A stretch of 64,000 nt of DNA from Gelidibacter gilvus (GCF_004115975.1 NZ_SDDZ01000001.1:868001-932000), one strand, 5' to 3'; positions 41,694 to 51,254 are shown, counted from the first letter of the stretch. Made by a program: numbers and translations. Notes: generated by a model from the letters alone, not told the origin.

Positions 41694-42350
41694 CTACATA
41701 TTAAGGTATTTGTTCAAATAATCTGAACGCTCCTTTAAATTTTCAATATAAGTATCTTCTTCATGACCGGAAATAATATTATAACTGTATCTTCTAAAAG
41801 TTTGTATCACCTCATTAAGTCCGGGGCTGCCAATCTTAAGCGTAATTTGAACCAGGTCACCTTCCATTTTAGAAATGAATGCTCCTAAAATTTTGGCACC
41901 ATTGGATTCTATAATCTGGCTGATTTCACTAAAGGAATAGTCTTGAATCCCTTTTTCAATGATCAAAGTGCCTCCTGGTTCTGAGAAGAACGGCGTTTCA
42001 TTAAACCGACCAATCACATCGTTGAGTTCGTAATAACCTAAATAATTGTTTTGTGCGTCCAATACAGGCATGATGTTGCAAGAGTTATGGGCAAAGATTT
42101 CCAAGACGTCCAGCCATGGCGTGTCTAATCTGACAAAAAAACCTTCCAAAGAATGACTGCACTCCATAATAGTGTCTTTCCCGTCAAAGCAATGCACGTC
42201 TGTCTCAGAAATACATCCTAAATAGACTTGGTTGTTTTCAATAGGAATGTGAGAATAGGTGAGCTCATTGAACATCAATTTAAGGTCACTCACCTTGTCA
42301 TTTATGTTAAGCGGCTTAATATCATTGATAATATATTCTCTTAATGGCAT
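41694..42350 (-). CDS. CBS-domain protein
   Basis: A 218-residue cytoplasmic protein. Residues ~12-130 form a CBS pair, with LMFNELTYSHIPIEN and HNSCNIMPVLDAQNNYLGYYE as the CBS strand patterns. The C-terminal ~75 residues look like an ACT-type regulatory domain. CBS pairs bind adenine nucleotides, so it may sense energy or NAD state next to nadK. This pair of genes divergent from pdxJ is a common Bacteroidetes arrangement. No enzymatic domain is present. Confidence 0.88.
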   Translation of the reverse strand: MPLREYIINDIKPLNINDKVSDLKLMFNELTYSHIPIENNQVYLGCISETDVHCFDGKDTIMECSHSLEGFFVRLDTPWLDVLEIFAHNSCNIMPVLDAQNNYLGYYELNDVIGRFNETPFFSEPGGTLIIEKGIQDYSFSEISQIIESNGAKILGAFISKMEGDLVQITLKIGSPGLNEVIQTFRRYSYNIISGHEEDTYIENLKERSDYLNKYLNM

Positions 42351-42411
42351 GTTCTTGATTTTGTTCCTGCAAAATAATTAAAAATAACAACAAAAAGCAG
42401 TATCTACTTTG

Positions 42412-42419
42412 TATTTTTG
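42412..42419 (+). promoter_or_regulatory. -7 element of pdxJ
   Basis: TATTTTTG, perfect TAnnTTTG, 18 bases before the ATG at 42438. This sets the start: an in-frame TTG at 42417 lies inside the element. Confidence 0.55.
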
Positions 42420-42437
42420 CCCATTAAAACAAAAGCT

Positions 42438-43151
42438 ATGACAAAGTTGAGCGTTAATATCAATAAGATTGCTACCCTTAGAAATTCAAGAGGTGGTGAT
42501 GTTCCAAATGTGGTTCAATTTGCGAGAGATGTTCAAAAGTTTGGTGCACAGGGTGTCACAATTCATCCACGACCAGATGAGAGACATATTCGCTATCAAG
42601 ATGTTTATGATTTAAAATCTGAAGTTTATACTGAATTTAACATTGAGGGTAACCCAATTCGTCAATTTATAGATATGGTGCTGGAAGTAAAGCCCACACA
42701 AGTTACTTTGGTGCCTGATGCGGAAGATGCCATTACGTCAAATGCGGGATGGGATACCATTAAGCATAAAGACTTCTTGGTAGACGTCATTAAAGAATTT
42801 AAACAGAACGGGATTCGTACTTCAATCTTTGTGGATCCATCATTAAAGCAAATTGAAGGTGCTAAAGCTACCGGAACTGATAGAATTGAACTTTATACCG
42901 AAGCCTATGCGGATGCCTATAGCTTGGGAAATAAAATGGGAATCAAACCTTATACAGACTGTGCGGTCTTGGCTAGCGCTTTGGGTCTGGGACTTAACGC
43001 AGGACATGACTTGTCTTTGGATAATATCAAATATTTCAAACAGAACATCCCTGATTTACTGGAAGTCTCCATTGGACATGCCTTAATCTCGGAGAGTTTG
43101 TATTTGGGCATTGAAAATGTCATCAATATGTATTTGAGGCAGTTGAAGTAG
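42438..43151 (+). CDS. pdxJ: Pyridoxine 5'-phosphate synthase
   Basis: PdxJ condenses 1-deoxyxylulose 5-phosphate with 3-amino-2-oxopropyl phosphate to pyridoxine 5'-phosphate. The 237-residue product begins TKLSVNINKIATLRNSRGG and has GVTIHPRPDERHI, CAVLASALGLGLNAGHDLS and the SIGHALISES phosphate-binding end of the TIM barrel. The ATG at 42438 is set by the promoter position. It is divergent from the CBS-nadK pair. A 7-bp-period tract starts straight after its stop. Confidence 0.96.
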   Translation: MTKLSVNINKIATLRNSRGGDVPNVVQFARDVQKFGAQGVTIHPRPDERHIRYQDVYDLKSEVYTEFNIEGNPIRQFIDMVLEVKPTQVTLVPDAEDAITSNAGWDTIKHKDFLVDVIKEFKQNGIRTSIFVDPSLKQIEGAKATGTDRIELYTEAYADAYSLGNKMGIKPYTDCAVLASALGLGLNAGHDLSLDNIKYFKQNIPDLLEVSIGHALISESLYLGIENVINMYLRQLK

Positions 43152-43293
43152 TGTTCAGTCTACAGTCTGCAGTAAGCAGTAAACAGTTTTCCCGCCTCCG
43201 TGAAATACTGCGGACGGGCAGGCAGTAGGCAGTCATCGGTCATCCGTCATCGGTCACAAATCAACAATCGTTAATCGTTAATCAAAAATCATC
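43152..43293 (+). repeat. Long 7-bp-period tract with an embedded inverted repeat, running into the next start codon
   Basis: TGTTCAG, TCTACAG, TCTGCAG, TAAGCAG, TAAACAG occupy 43152-43186, starting on the base after the stop. After an inverted repeat (43191-43222, CCCGCCTCCG / CGGACGGGCAGG), units CAGGCAG, TAGGCAG, TCATCGG, TCATCCG, TCATCGG, TCACAAA, TCAACAA, TCGTTAA, TCGTTAA, TCAAAAA occupy 43219-43288, and TCATC leads to the ATG at 43294. Confidence 0.85.
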
Positions 43294-44061
43294 ATGAATC
43301 TTCATTCAACTATTTTAGGCGAAGGCCAAGCATTTGTATTTCTCCATGGATTCTTGGGCATGAGCGACAATTGGAATACTCTAGGTACAAGATTCAGCGA
43401 AGATGGTTATCAGGTGCATCTTCTTGACCAACGTAATCACGGGCGCAGTTTTCATAGTGACGAATTTAACTATGAGGTGATGGTCGAAGATTTGAAACGT
43501 TATTGTGAGGAACACCAATTAAATGAGATTGTGCTTTTAGGGCATTCAATGGGTGGGAAAACCGCCATGTTGTTTGCCGTTGAGTATCCGGAAATGGTTT
43601 CTAAATTGATCATTGTTGATATTTCACCACGCTATTACCCAACCCATCATGACGCTATCCTTAAAGGTTTGTCAGCCTTAGATTTCCAAACGCTTAAAAG
43701 CAGAGGAGATGCCGATAAAGAATTAAAACATTATGTTTCTGATGTTGGTACACGACAGTTTTTGCTCAAAAATTTATATTGGAAAGAAAAAGGAAAGCTT
43801 GCATTGCGGATCAATTTAGAGGTTTTGAAAGAACAGGTCAATGAGGTAGGAGAGCCATTGCCAATGCATGTCAAGTTTGAAAAAGAAACCTTGTTTTTAC
43901 GTGGAGATCGCTCAGAATATATTTCGTCGCAAGACGAAGGCCTGATCCAATCCCATTTTCCAATGGCCAAAATTCGAACCATCTCAAATGCGGGCCATTG
44001 GTTGCATGCTGAAAATCAGGAAGATTTCTATGCAGAGGTCAAGGATTTTTTAGACCGCTAA
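43294..44061 (+). CDS. Alpha/beta-fold hydrolase (YbfF-like esterase)
   Basis: A 255-residue alpha/beta hydrolase. The oxyanion stretch is FLHGFLGMSDNW, the nucleophile is Ser in LLGHSMGGKTAM, and the catalytic His is in SNAGHWLHAE. DQRNHGRSFHS is typical of YbfF-type acyl-CoA/short-chain esterases. Substrate is not known. Its 5' untranslated region consists entirely of 7-bp-period repeat sequence. Confidence 0.92.
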   Translation: MNLHSTILGEGQAFVFLHGFLGMSDNWNTLGTRFSEDGYQVHLLDQRNHGRSFHSDEFNYEVMVEDLKRYCEEHQLNEIVLLGHSMGGKTAMLFAVEYPEMVSKLIIVDISPRYYPTHHDAILKGLSALDFQTLKSRGDADKELKHYVSDVGTRQFLLKNLYWKEKGKLALRINLEVLKEQVNEVGEPLPMHVKFEKETLFLRGDRSEYISSQDEGLIQSHFPMAKIRTISNAGHWLHAENQEDFYAEVKDFLDR

Positions 44062-44097
44062 TGAAACCTTTCTTATCTTTAATAAAAACAGAATAAA

Positions 44098-44445
44098 ATG
44101 AATTTAATCATCAAATTATTAATAACCGCAGTTGCTGTGGTTGTTCTAGCAAAAGGACTTCCTGGCGTAGAAGTTGCCGGATTTACATCGGCAGTTATCC
44201 TTGCCATTGTGCTGGCGTTTCTTGACGCCATTATAAAACCAATCTTGGTTATTTTGACCTTGCCAATTACAATTCTTACATTAGGTTTATTTCTATTGGT
44301 AATCAATGCCTGCATCATTCTATTGGCAGACAAGTTTATGGGTGGTTTTAACGTCAGTGGATTTTGGGTGGCGCTCCTGTTTAGCTTGCTATTATCGTTT
44401 TTAGAATCTGTACTTTATTCACTGTTAGATAAAGACAAAAGATAG
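44098..44445 (+). CDS. Phage-holin-superfamily-IV small membrane protein
   Basis: A 115-residue protein with four predicted membrane helices; IKLLITAVAVVVLAKGLPGVEVAGF, ILAFLDAIIKPILVILTLPITILTLG-like and ALLFSLLLSFLESVL are the family pattern (PF04020). Despite the holin name it is a chromosomal housekeeping membrane protein in many bacteria, with no lysin or other phage gene nearby. Function unknown. It follows the hydrolase by 36 bases. Confidence 0.85.
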   Translation: MNLIIKLLITAVAVVVLAKGLPGVEVAGFTSAVILAIVLAFLDAIIKPILVILTLPITILTLGLFLLVINACIILLADKFMGGFNVSGFWVALLFSLLLSFLESVLYSLLDKDKR

Positions 44446-44470
44446 TCTATAAATCAAGTGTTTAAAAACT

Positions 44471-44500
44471 TTGTTCAGATTTAAAAAATTCGTACTTTTG
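44471..44500 (+). promoter_or_regulatory. Promoter of tig
   Basis: TTG (44471-44473), 19-base spacer, TACTTTTG (44493-44500). Predicted leader to the tig ATG is about 150 bases, long for this genome; no family of RNA element recognised in it. Confidence 0.65.
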
Positions 44501-44656
44501 CATCCCGATTTTCTGCTAGTCAAACAAGCATTATACGGTCTTTTTTCAGTAAGGAATAGATGTATATGTCGGACTAATTCTGCTTTTTTAGTAGAAACTT
44601 GGCAGATTTGAAATCACAAAAAAAATAATACGCCTATTGGCTTTATTAAATATAAT

Positions 44657-45979
44657 ATGAATATTACAAGAGAAAATATTGACGCATTAAATGCTGTTGT
44701 AAAAGTAGATATCGCTAAAGAAGACTATAGCGATAAGGTCGAAAAAATTCTTGCAGATTACCGTAAATCGGCTAACATCCCTGGATTTAGAAAAGGACAT
44801 GTGCCAATGACCATGGTAAAAAAGCAATATGGAAAAGCTGTTTTGGTTGATGAGGTCAATAAGCTTTTGCAAGATGCGCTTAACAAGTATTTGACTGAAG
44901 AGAAATTGGACGTTTTAGGCAATCCTTTGCCAAAGGCCCAAGATGATTTAGACTGGGATGCTGATTCTTTTACATTTGAGTTTGAATTGGGTCTTGCACC
45001 ACAATTTGAAGTAGAGCTTAAAGGTAAAAAGCCAATTACGCATTTTAACATTGTTGCAGATGATAAAATGATTGATGGCCAAGTGGAGCATATCCGTAAG
45101 CAATATGGTAAATTGGTGTCACAGGATGCCGTTACGAAAGAATCAGAAGTTACTGGAGTTTTTGTAAATGAAGAAAAAGAAATCAATAATAAAGCGACGT
45201 TTACTTTAGATAAAATAAAAAGTAAAACCGCCGAAAAATCATTGATCGGTGCTAAAGTTGGTGATGTTGTCACTTTAAAAACCAAAGACTTGTTCAATGA
45301 TGATCATGATTTGATGAGCTTTTTGAAAGTTGCCCATGATGATGCTCATGAATTGGATGTTGACGTTACGTTTACAGTAGAAGAAGTGAACATCAGAGAA
45401 TTGGCTGATTTAGACCAAGAGTTATTTGATAAATTATTTGGCAAAGATGTGGTATCATCTGTTACTGAATTGAAAACTAAGATCAAGGAAGATTCCGAAA
45501 AACAATTTGGACAACAAGGCGATCAGAAATTCCTGAACGATGTAACTGAATACTTGGTAGAGAATACAAAATTTGACCTTCCTGCAACCTTCCTTCAAAA
45601 ATGGATGCAAACCGCTGGTGAAGATCCATTAGATGCAGATCAGGCTAAGGAAGAATATGAAAATTCTGAAAAAAGTATGCGTTACCAATTGATTGAAGGT
45701 AAATTAATTGAAAAATATAAGCTACAAGTTACTTTTGATGATTTGAAGGATTTCGCTAAAGAAATGATCAAGGTGCAAATGGCACAGTTTGGTCAAATGG
45801 ATCCTCAAGATAAAGAGTTAGAGGACATTGCAGCACGTATTTTGTCCAATAAGGATGAAGTAAGACGTTTGTCAGAGCAATTGATGAGCCAAAAGCTGTT
45901 GGAACTTTACAAGAAAGAAGCGAACCTTAAAGTTAAGGAAATTTCTTATGATGATTTTGTAAAGGAGTTTTACAGCTAA
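44657..45979 (+). CDS. tig: Trigger factor
   Basis: Trigger factor is a ribosome-bound chaperone. The 440-residue protein has the N-terminal ribosome-binding domain with the IPGFRKGHVP signature (GFRxGxxP), a degenerate peptidyl-prolyl-isomerase domain in the middle and a long helical C-terminal chaperone domain. The isomerase segment keeps little of the usual active-site sequence, as in other Bacteroidetes. It precedes clpP and clpX, the usual order tig-clpP-clpX, but a terminator separates it from clpP. Confidence 0.95.
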   Translation: MNITRENIDALNAVVKVDIAKEDYSDKVEKILADYRKSANIPGFRKGHVPMTMVKKQYGKAVLVDEVNKLLQDALNKYLTEEKLDVLGNPLPKAQDDLDWDADSFTFEFELGLAPQFEVELKGKKPITHFNIVADDKMIDGQVEHIRKQYGKLVSQDAVTKESEVTGVFVNEEKEINNKATFTLDKIKSKTAEKSLIGAKVGDVVTLKTKDLFNDDHDLMSFLKVAHDDAHELDVDVTFTVEEVNIRELADLDQELFDKLFGKDVVSSVTELKTKIKEDSEKQFGQQGDQKFLNDVTEYLVENTKFDLPATFLQKWMQTAGEDPLDADQAKEEYENSEKSMRYQLIEGKLIEKYKLQVTFDDLKDFAKEMIKVQMAQFGQMDPQDKELEDIAARILSNKDEVRRLSEQLMSQKLLELYKKEANLKVKEISYDDFVKEFYS

Positions 45980-46007
45980 TAATTATAATTAAATCGTTAT
46001 CTTTAGA

Positions 46008-46039
46008 GCGTAAAACTGTCAGGTTTTACGCTTTTTTTT
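46008..46039 (+). terminator. Terminator after tig
   Basis: Perfect 9-bp stem GCGTAAAAC (46008-46016) / GTTTTACGC (46023-46031) then eight T. Confidence 0.85.
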
Positions 46040-46110
46040 GACATTGTAATCGTCATTCAATTTTCCCAGTGATGCTGGGGTTTTACGAATTTAAGAACTA
46101 AAAAATATTT

Positions 46111-46794
46111 ATGAATTACGGAAAAGAATTTGAAAAATTCGCAATAAAAGATCAAGGTATCAGCAGTACCTATTACAATCAAATAATGAACAGTATGTAT
46201 CCTGTTGGTTTGACGCCAAATATTATTGAAGAGCGTCAAATGAATGCAGTGGCTATGGACGTGTTTTCAAGATTGATGATGGATCGCATCATTTTTATGG
46301 GGACAGCGATCAATGACCAAGTAGCGAATATTATTCAGGCGCAATTGTTGTTTTTGGAAAGTACAGATGCTGCTAAGGACATTCAAATATATATCAATTC
46401 TCCAGGTGGAAGTGTGTATGCAGGACTTGGCATCTATGATACCATGCAGCTCATCAAACCAGATGTGGCGACTATATGTACAGGAATGGCGGCCTCAATG
46501 GGTGCCGTTTTATTATGTGCTGGAGCAAAAGGGAAACGCAGTGGATTGACGCATTCTCGTGTCATGATTCACCAACCTTTGGGAGGTGCTCAAGGACAAG
46601 CTAGTGATATTGAAATCACCGCTAGAGAGATCGTGACCTTAAAAGAAGAACTTTACAAAATCATCAGTAAACATACCGGTCAAGAATATGACAAGGTGTA
46701 TGATGATAGTGATAGAGATTACTGGATGAAAGCGGAAAAAGCCAAAGAATATGGCATGATTGATGAGGTTTTATCGAGTTCAAAGAAACAATAA
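46111..46794 (+). CDS. clpP: ATP-dependent Clp protease proteolytic subunit
   Basis: ClpP is the tetradecameric serine protease of the Clp machines. The 227-residue protein has catalytic Ser in [11 protein letters not shown], His in [11 protein letters not shown] and Asp in the DSDRDYWM region. An N-terminal extension of about 30 residues precedes the core, compatible with a propeptide that is removed. It is separated from clpX by 62 bases with no terminator, so they are likely co-expressed. Confidence 0.97.
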   Translation: MNYGKEFEKFAIKDQGISSTYYNQIMNSMYPVGLTPNIIEERQMNAVAMDVFSRLMMDRIIFMGTAINDQVANIIQAQLLFLESTDAAKDIQIYINSPGGSVYAGLGIYDTMQLIKPDVATICTGMAASMGAVLLCAGAKGKRSGLTHSRVMIHQPLGGAQGQASDIEITAREIVTLKEELYKIISKHTGQEYDKVYDDSDRDYWMKAEKAKEYGMIDEVLSSSKKQ

Positions 46795-46856
46795 TTACAG
46801 ATTTCATCAATACCGATATAGTTTGTAATTTGAAAAAATGAGGAATTAAAAGAGTT

Positions 46857-48089
46857 ATGGCAAAGGAAGATTTAGAATGTTCGTTTTGTGGTAGGAAAAA
46901 GCCAGAAACCAATTTGTTGATTGCAGGATTGGACGCGCATATATGTGATAGATGTATTGAGCAAGCCCATGGTATTGTTTTGGAAGAATCGAAACAGAGC
47001 GGCAATGCAGAATTGTCGTCAGAGTTGATGCTTAAAAAACCTATGCAGATCAAAAAGTTTCTTGATGAGTATATTATAGGTCAAGAATACACCAAAAAAG
47101 TTATGTCCGTTGCGGTTTACAACCATTACAAGCGGTTGTTGCAACCGGCAAGTAAAGATGATATTGAAATTCAGAAGAGTAATATCATCATGGTAGGACA
47201 AACCGGAACCGGGAAAACCTTAATGGCAAAAACCATCGCGAAAATGCTCAATGTGCCTTTGGCCATTGTGGACGCTACGGTATTGACAGAAGCTGGTTAT
47301 GTTGGTGAAGATGTTGAAAGTATCTTGACGCGTTTATTACAAGTTGCCGATTATAATCTAGAAAAGGCCGAAAAGGGAATCGTATTCATAGATGAAATCG
47401 ATAAGATTGCCCGTAAGAGTGATAATCCTTCAATTACCAGGGATGTTTCTGGAGAAGGTGTACAACAAGCCTTGTTGAAATTATTGGAAGGAACCACTGT
47501 AAACGTTCCACCAAAAGGAGGACGTAAGCATCCTGATCAAAAATTCATTGAAGTCAACACAGAGCATATTTTATTTATTGCTGGTGGTGCTTTTGATGGT
47601 ATTGAACGCATGATTTCAAAACGTCTTAATATGGCTGCTATTGGTTACAAGGCCGCTTCTCAGGAAGATGTGATTGATACTGATAATTTACTGCAATATA
47701 TCATCCCAAAAGATTTGAAGGATTTTGGACTCATTCCAGAAATCATCGGTCGTTTGCCGGTCTTAAGTTATATGGATCCTTTAGATGCTGAAACTTTAAG
47801 AGCTATTTTGACGCAGCCTAAAAATGCCATTATCAAGCAATACAAAAAGTTGTTTGAAATGGACGATATAAAGTTTACCATTACAGATGGTGCTTTGGAT
47901 TTTATAGTTACAAAGGCTATTGAGTACAAATTGGGAGCGAGAGGCTTGAGATCTCTATGTGAAGAGATTTTAACTGATGCTATGTTTGAATTGCCAAGTA
48001 GCAAAGAGAAAAAGCTACACGTTACCAAAGAATACGCTGAAGACAAATTGGATAAAACCACTTTGAAACGATTGAAAGCAGTTTCATAA
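46857..48089 (+). CDS. clpX: ATP-dependent Clp protease ATP-binding subunit
   Basis: ClpX is the AAA+ unfoldase that feeds ClpP. The 410-residue protein has the N-terminal C4 zinc finger ([10 protein letters not shown]...[10 protein letters not shown]), Walker A GQTGTGKT, Walker [14 protein letters not shown], and the arginine-finger/sensor regions ([13 protein letters not shown]). It directly follows clpP and ends with a strong terminator. Confidence 0.97.
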   Translation: MAKEDLECSFCGRKKPETNLLIAGLDAHICDRCIEQAHGIVLEESKQSGNAELSSELMLKKPMQIKKFLDEYIIGQEYTKKVMSVAVYNHYKRLLQPASKDDIEIQKSNIIMVGQTGTGKTLMAKTIAKMLNVPLAIVDATVLTEAGYVGEDVESILTRLLQVADYNLEKAEKGIVFIDEIDKIARKSDNPSITRDVSGEGVQQALLKLLEGTTVNVPPKGGRKHPDQKFIEVNTEHILFIAGGAFDGIERMISKRLNMAAIGYKAASQEDVIDTDNLLQYIIPKDLKDFGLIPEIIGRLPVLSYMDPLDAETLRAILTQPKNAIIKQYKKLFEMDDIKFTITDGALDFIVTKAIEYKLGARGLRSLCEEILTDAMFELPSSKEKKLHVTKEYAEDKLDKTTLKRLKAVS

Positions 48090-48112
48090 AGCTTTAAAAC
48101 ATATAAAAAAAC

Positions 48113-48148
48113 AAAACCACTCTTTTCAGGGTGGTTTTTATTTTTTTT
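48113..48148 (+). terminator. Terminator after clpX
   Basis: AAAACCAC (48113-48120) / GTGGTTTT (48131-48138) with a T-rich tail. Confidence 0.85.
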
Positions 48149-48384
48149 GGATTTAATAATTAATATTGCAGGAACAATGCTTTGAATATATGTTCAATAG
48201 AAATCTATTGTTTATGCACTTTGTAAGTCAGCGTTAATACACGTTTTTTGTGTTTTATTAGATGCTGTGATGTAAATATAATAGCATAATTGTAAGATAA
48301 AAATTACAATACCTGTTTTTAGATAAACCTTACTTTATTCTCGTCATAAAAACGGAAAGTGTAATATTTTCGGCTAAAATACAA
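48149..48384. other. Intergenic region between clpX and the GH3-like gene
   Basis: Convergent gap. I see a small perfect hairpin CAATAG...CTATTG near 48198 and no gene or promoter that I can support. Confidence 0.5.
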
Positions 48385-49899
48385 TTATACATTCAGCTTT
48401 AGGAGCGCATCCATATAATGACGGGTATTGGAAAGTCTTGGTACTTTATGTTGGCCGCCTAATTTATCTTGTTGTTTTAGCCAATCATAAAATAATTGTT
48501 GCCGTGCAATATTTATCTTAGGACTATTGAGCGTGATGTTGTTGTATCGTTTAGCTTCATAATCGGAGTTTAAAGATTTTAAAGCATTGTCCAATAGTTC
48601 GTTAAAGTAATTGATGTCTTCTGGAGGGGTTTTGAATTCAATGAGCCATTCATGCGCGCCTTTGTCTCTGCCGCTCATAAAAATGGGAGCAGCTGTATAA
48701 TCAACAATTTGCGAATTCGTTTTCTTGCACACTTTCTTTAAGGCGTCTTCAGCATTTTCAATGATCAATTCTTCACCAAACACATTGATATGATGTTTTG
48801 TCCGCCCGCTAACTTTAATCCGATAGGGTTCCAACGACGTAAATCTAATGGTATCTCCAATCTTATAGCGCCAAAGTCCCGCATTGGTCGTAATGACCAC
48901 AGCATAGTTTTTGTGGGTTTCAACCTCCGCTAACGGAATGATCCGTTGTTCTGGAGTGCCGTAGGCATCCATAGGAATGAATTCATAAAAAATGCCGTAA
49001 TCTAACATGAGTAGCAACTCACTGGAACTGTTCTGGTCTTGGATGGCAAAAAATCCTTCAGACGCATTATAGATTTCATAATACCGAAAATCCTTTCTTG
49101 GTAAAATTGCTTTGTACTGATCTACATAAGGTAGAAAACTCACACCCCCGTGAAAATAAACTTCCAAGTTGGGCCAAATATCAAAGATGCTTTGCTTGTT
49201 TGTGGTTTCTAAAACATTGTTCAAAAGGACTAACATCCAGGACGGAACTCCAGCAAGGCTGGTCACATTTTCGTTAATGGTTTCATTAACTATCGCCTGC
49301 ATTTTATGTTCCCAATCATTCATCAAAGATACTTTACTACTGGGAGTGCTGCTAAATTCTGCCCAGAATGGCATATTATCAATTAATATCGCTGATAAAT
49401 CACCAAAAACCGTCCCGTTTTCTTTGTAAAGCTCTTTACTGCCCCCAAGCCTTAAGCTTTTTCCGGTAAATAATTGGGAGTTTTCATTATTGTTGAGGTA
49501 CATGCACAATAAGTCCTTGCTGGCTGCATAGTGGCACTCTTCAAGAGATTCATTGCTTACGGGTATAAATTTACTTTTTGCATTAGTGGTTCCGCTCGAT
49601 TTTGCGAACCATTTAATAGGCGAGGGCCAGAAAATATTGTTTTCGCCCATTCGGGATCTTTCAATATTGGCTTGATTTTCTTCGTAAGTTGAAATTGGAA
49701 CTCTTTCGGCAAACGTTTGGTAATTTGTTATGCTTCCAAAGTCGTAGATCCTGCCAATTTCAGTGTCTTTAGCTGTCGTGAGCAAGTCCTGCAGCAATTC
49801 ATTCTGTACTTCGTTAGGGTACTTTAGAAACAATTCAATTTGATGGAATCGCTTTTTCAAAAACCAGGAAGCAATTGAATTAACTAATGGGATTGGCAT
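48385..49899 (-). CDS. GH3 auxin-responsive-promoter family acyl-adenylate-forming enzyme
   Basis: A 504-residue protein of the GH3 family, whose plant members adenylate jasmonate or auxin and conjugate them to amino acids. Features: the first nucleotide motif SSGTTNAKSKFIPVS, the FYEIYNASEGFFAIQD motif, and YRIKVSGRTKHHINVFGEEL hinge. I use the ATG at 49899 (MPIPLVNSIASWFLKKR); the upstream ORF extension is not conserved-looking. Bacteroidetes GH3 proteins have no established substrate. It is divergent from the DUF2797 gene. Confidence 0.9.
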   Translation of the reverse strand: MPIPLVNSIASWFLKKRFHQIELFLKYPNEVQNELLQDLLTTAKDTEIGRIYDFGSITNYQTFAERVPISTYEENQANIERSRMGENNIFWPSPIKWFAKSSGTTNAKSKFIPVSNESLEECHYAASKDLLCMYLNNNENSQLFTGKSLRLGGSKELYKENGTVFGDLSAILIDNMPFWAEFSSTPSSKVSLMNDWEHKMQAIVNETINENVTSLAGVPSWMLVLLNNVLETTNKQSIFDIWPNLEVYFHGGVSFLPYVDQYKAILPRKDFRYYEIYNASEGFFAIQDQNSSSELLLMLDYGIFYEFIPMDAYGTPEQRIIPLAEVETHKNYAVVITTNAGLWRYKIGDTIRFTSLEPYRIKVSGRTKHHINVFGEELIIENAEDALKKVCKKTNSQIVDYTAAPIFMSGRDKGAHEWLIEFKTPPEDINYFNELLDNALKSLNSDYEAKRYNNITLNSPKINIARQQLFYDWLKQQDKLGGQHKVPRLSNTRHYMDALLKLNV

Positions 49900-49972
49900 A
49901 TTTATAGTATCTTTAAAGACTAAAAATAACACTTTTTTTAAATTAATTCTTCTAAATAAAAATATTAAATAA

Positions 49973-50767
49973 ATGACGTACCAAGGGGTCTTGACCAAAA
50001 TGGAAACTGAGTTTTCTCATCCTATTCAATACTATCTTGTTTTTGAAAATGACTTCATCAATATGAATCAGTTATTGGATAAAACAATCACGATCCAGTT
50101 TATTGGCTACCAATGTCTCAACTGCTCGCTTAACAAGCCAATTTATAGGCAAGGGTTTTGTAAAAGTTGTTTTTTTGATATCCCACAAGCTGCAGATTGG
50201 ATTATGAAGCCAGAACTGAGTACAGCGCATTTGGATATAGAAGACCGTGATTTGGATTATGAGAAAAAGGTGCAGTTGAAACCCCATATTGTGTATTTGG
50301 CAAATTCCAGTAATGTCAAAGTTGGCGTGACCAGGAAATCACAGGTGCCAACGCGCTGGATTGACCAAGGCGCGCATGAAGCGATTGAAATTGTTGAAGT
50401 ACCCAATAGATATTTGGCGGGTATTACAGAAGTTGCCCTAAAGGATTATGTGGCCGATAAAACCAATTGGCGCACCATGTTGAAGAATGAGATTGTTGAT
50501 GAAGATCTGGTGGAATGGCGCGATCGATTAAAGCAATATATTCCTGCAGAAGTTTTAGAGTATTATATTGCCAATAATAAAGAAACGAATATTGAGTTTC
50601 CTGTTTTACAATATCCTGAGAAACCGAAAAGCCTGAATTTAGATAAAACACCAAACTATCAAGGTGTTTTAAAAGGGATCAAAGGGCAATATCTCATCTT
50701 TGAAGATCAAACGGTTTTTAATATCCGAGGCAGCGAAGGGTACGTCATTGCACTGTCAATAGCTTAG
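49973..50767 (+). CDS. DUF2797 family protein
   Basis: A 264-residue protein. An N-terminal zinc-ribbon-like Cys set (YQCLNCSLNKP and FCKSCFF) is followed by HIVYLANSSNVKVGVTRKSQVPTRWIDQGA, which resembles a GIY-YIG-like core and is typical of DUF2797. No function is known. It starts 73 bases from the divergent GH3-like gene, with which it may share a regulatory region. Confidence 0.9.
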   Translation: MTYQGVLTKMETEFSHPIQYYLVFENDFINMNQLLDKTITIQFIGYQCLNCSLNKPIYRQGFCKSCFFDIPQAADWIMKPELSTAHLDIEDRDLDYEKKVQLKPHIVYLANSSNVKVGVTRKSQVPTRWIDQGAHEAIEIVEVPNRYLAGITEVALKDYVADKTNWRTMLKNEIVDEDLVEWRDRLKQYIPAEVLEYYIANNKETNIEFPVLQYPEKPKSLNLDKTPNYQGVLKGIKGQYLIFEDQTVFNIRGSEGYVIALSIA

Positions 50768-50984
50768 TGTTTCTTATTAACATTAATTTATAACTCTAAA
50801 CTTTCCGAACACTACAACATTTTGTAATTTAAGGCTATGAAGGTCAATGCATAGAGTTGTATGGAGAGACTTATTAGCCACATTATTATCTGATTATTAA
50901 ACTTTACTGCACTTCTATTTGGTAAATAAATGTTTGTACTATGTGTGATGACTTTCTGTGCATGAAACCTTAAATACAGAACTC

Positions 50985-51203
50985 ATGAAAATTCCAGTAA
51001 TGTTCTATGTGGTCATAACCACGCTGTTGTTAGTGACTTTAACCATCATGGTAGCTATGGACATGCCTCTAAATTGGGTGTTCTATCTAACGTGTTTGGG
51101 TCAGATCCTTGTAGTTGTAATGGCTTATAAAGTGCTGCGGGATAAATACGTCACTGATAAGACTTTTGAAGATTTTTACGAAGACCATCCCATTGGAAAA
51201 TAA
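50985..51203 (+). CDS. Small two-helix membrane protein
   Basis: A 72-residue protein with two membrane helices (about 4-24 and 32-50) and a charged, acidic cytoplasmic tail ending FEDFYEDHPIGK. I use the ATG at 50985 rather than the GTG at 50958. Short proteins of this shape occur widely in flavobacteria without a known role. A bidirectional terminator follows directly. Confidence 0.65.
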   Translation: MKIPVMFYVVITTLLLVTLTIMVAMDMPLNWVFYLTCLGQILVVVMAYKVLRDKYVTDKTFEDFYEDHPIGK

Positions 51204-51240
51204 AAAATCACGTCATTATAGTAAAACGTGATTTTTTATT
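51202..51240. terminator. Bidirectional terminator
   Basis: AAAAAATCACGT (51202-51213) / ACGTGATTTTTT (51226-51237) serves the convergent genes on both sides. Confidence 0.85.
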
Positions 51241-51254
51241 TCATTCTAAAAAGA

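Noticed and set aside
44098-44445. Prophage remnant suggested by the holin-family name
   Set aside because: No lysin, capsid, integrase or att-like repeats nearby; this family is common as a chromosomal membrane protein.
44758-45297. Minus-strand ORF of 179 codons within tig
   Set aside because: Antisense shadow of the trigger factor frame; composition rich in Ser/Leu as expected from reverse reading.
14261-48240. Similar words GTAATTCAGCGTGTAT (near 14256) and GTAAGTCAGCGTTAAT (near 48224)
   Set aside because: Short partial match in AT-rich DNA with no shared context; likely chance.
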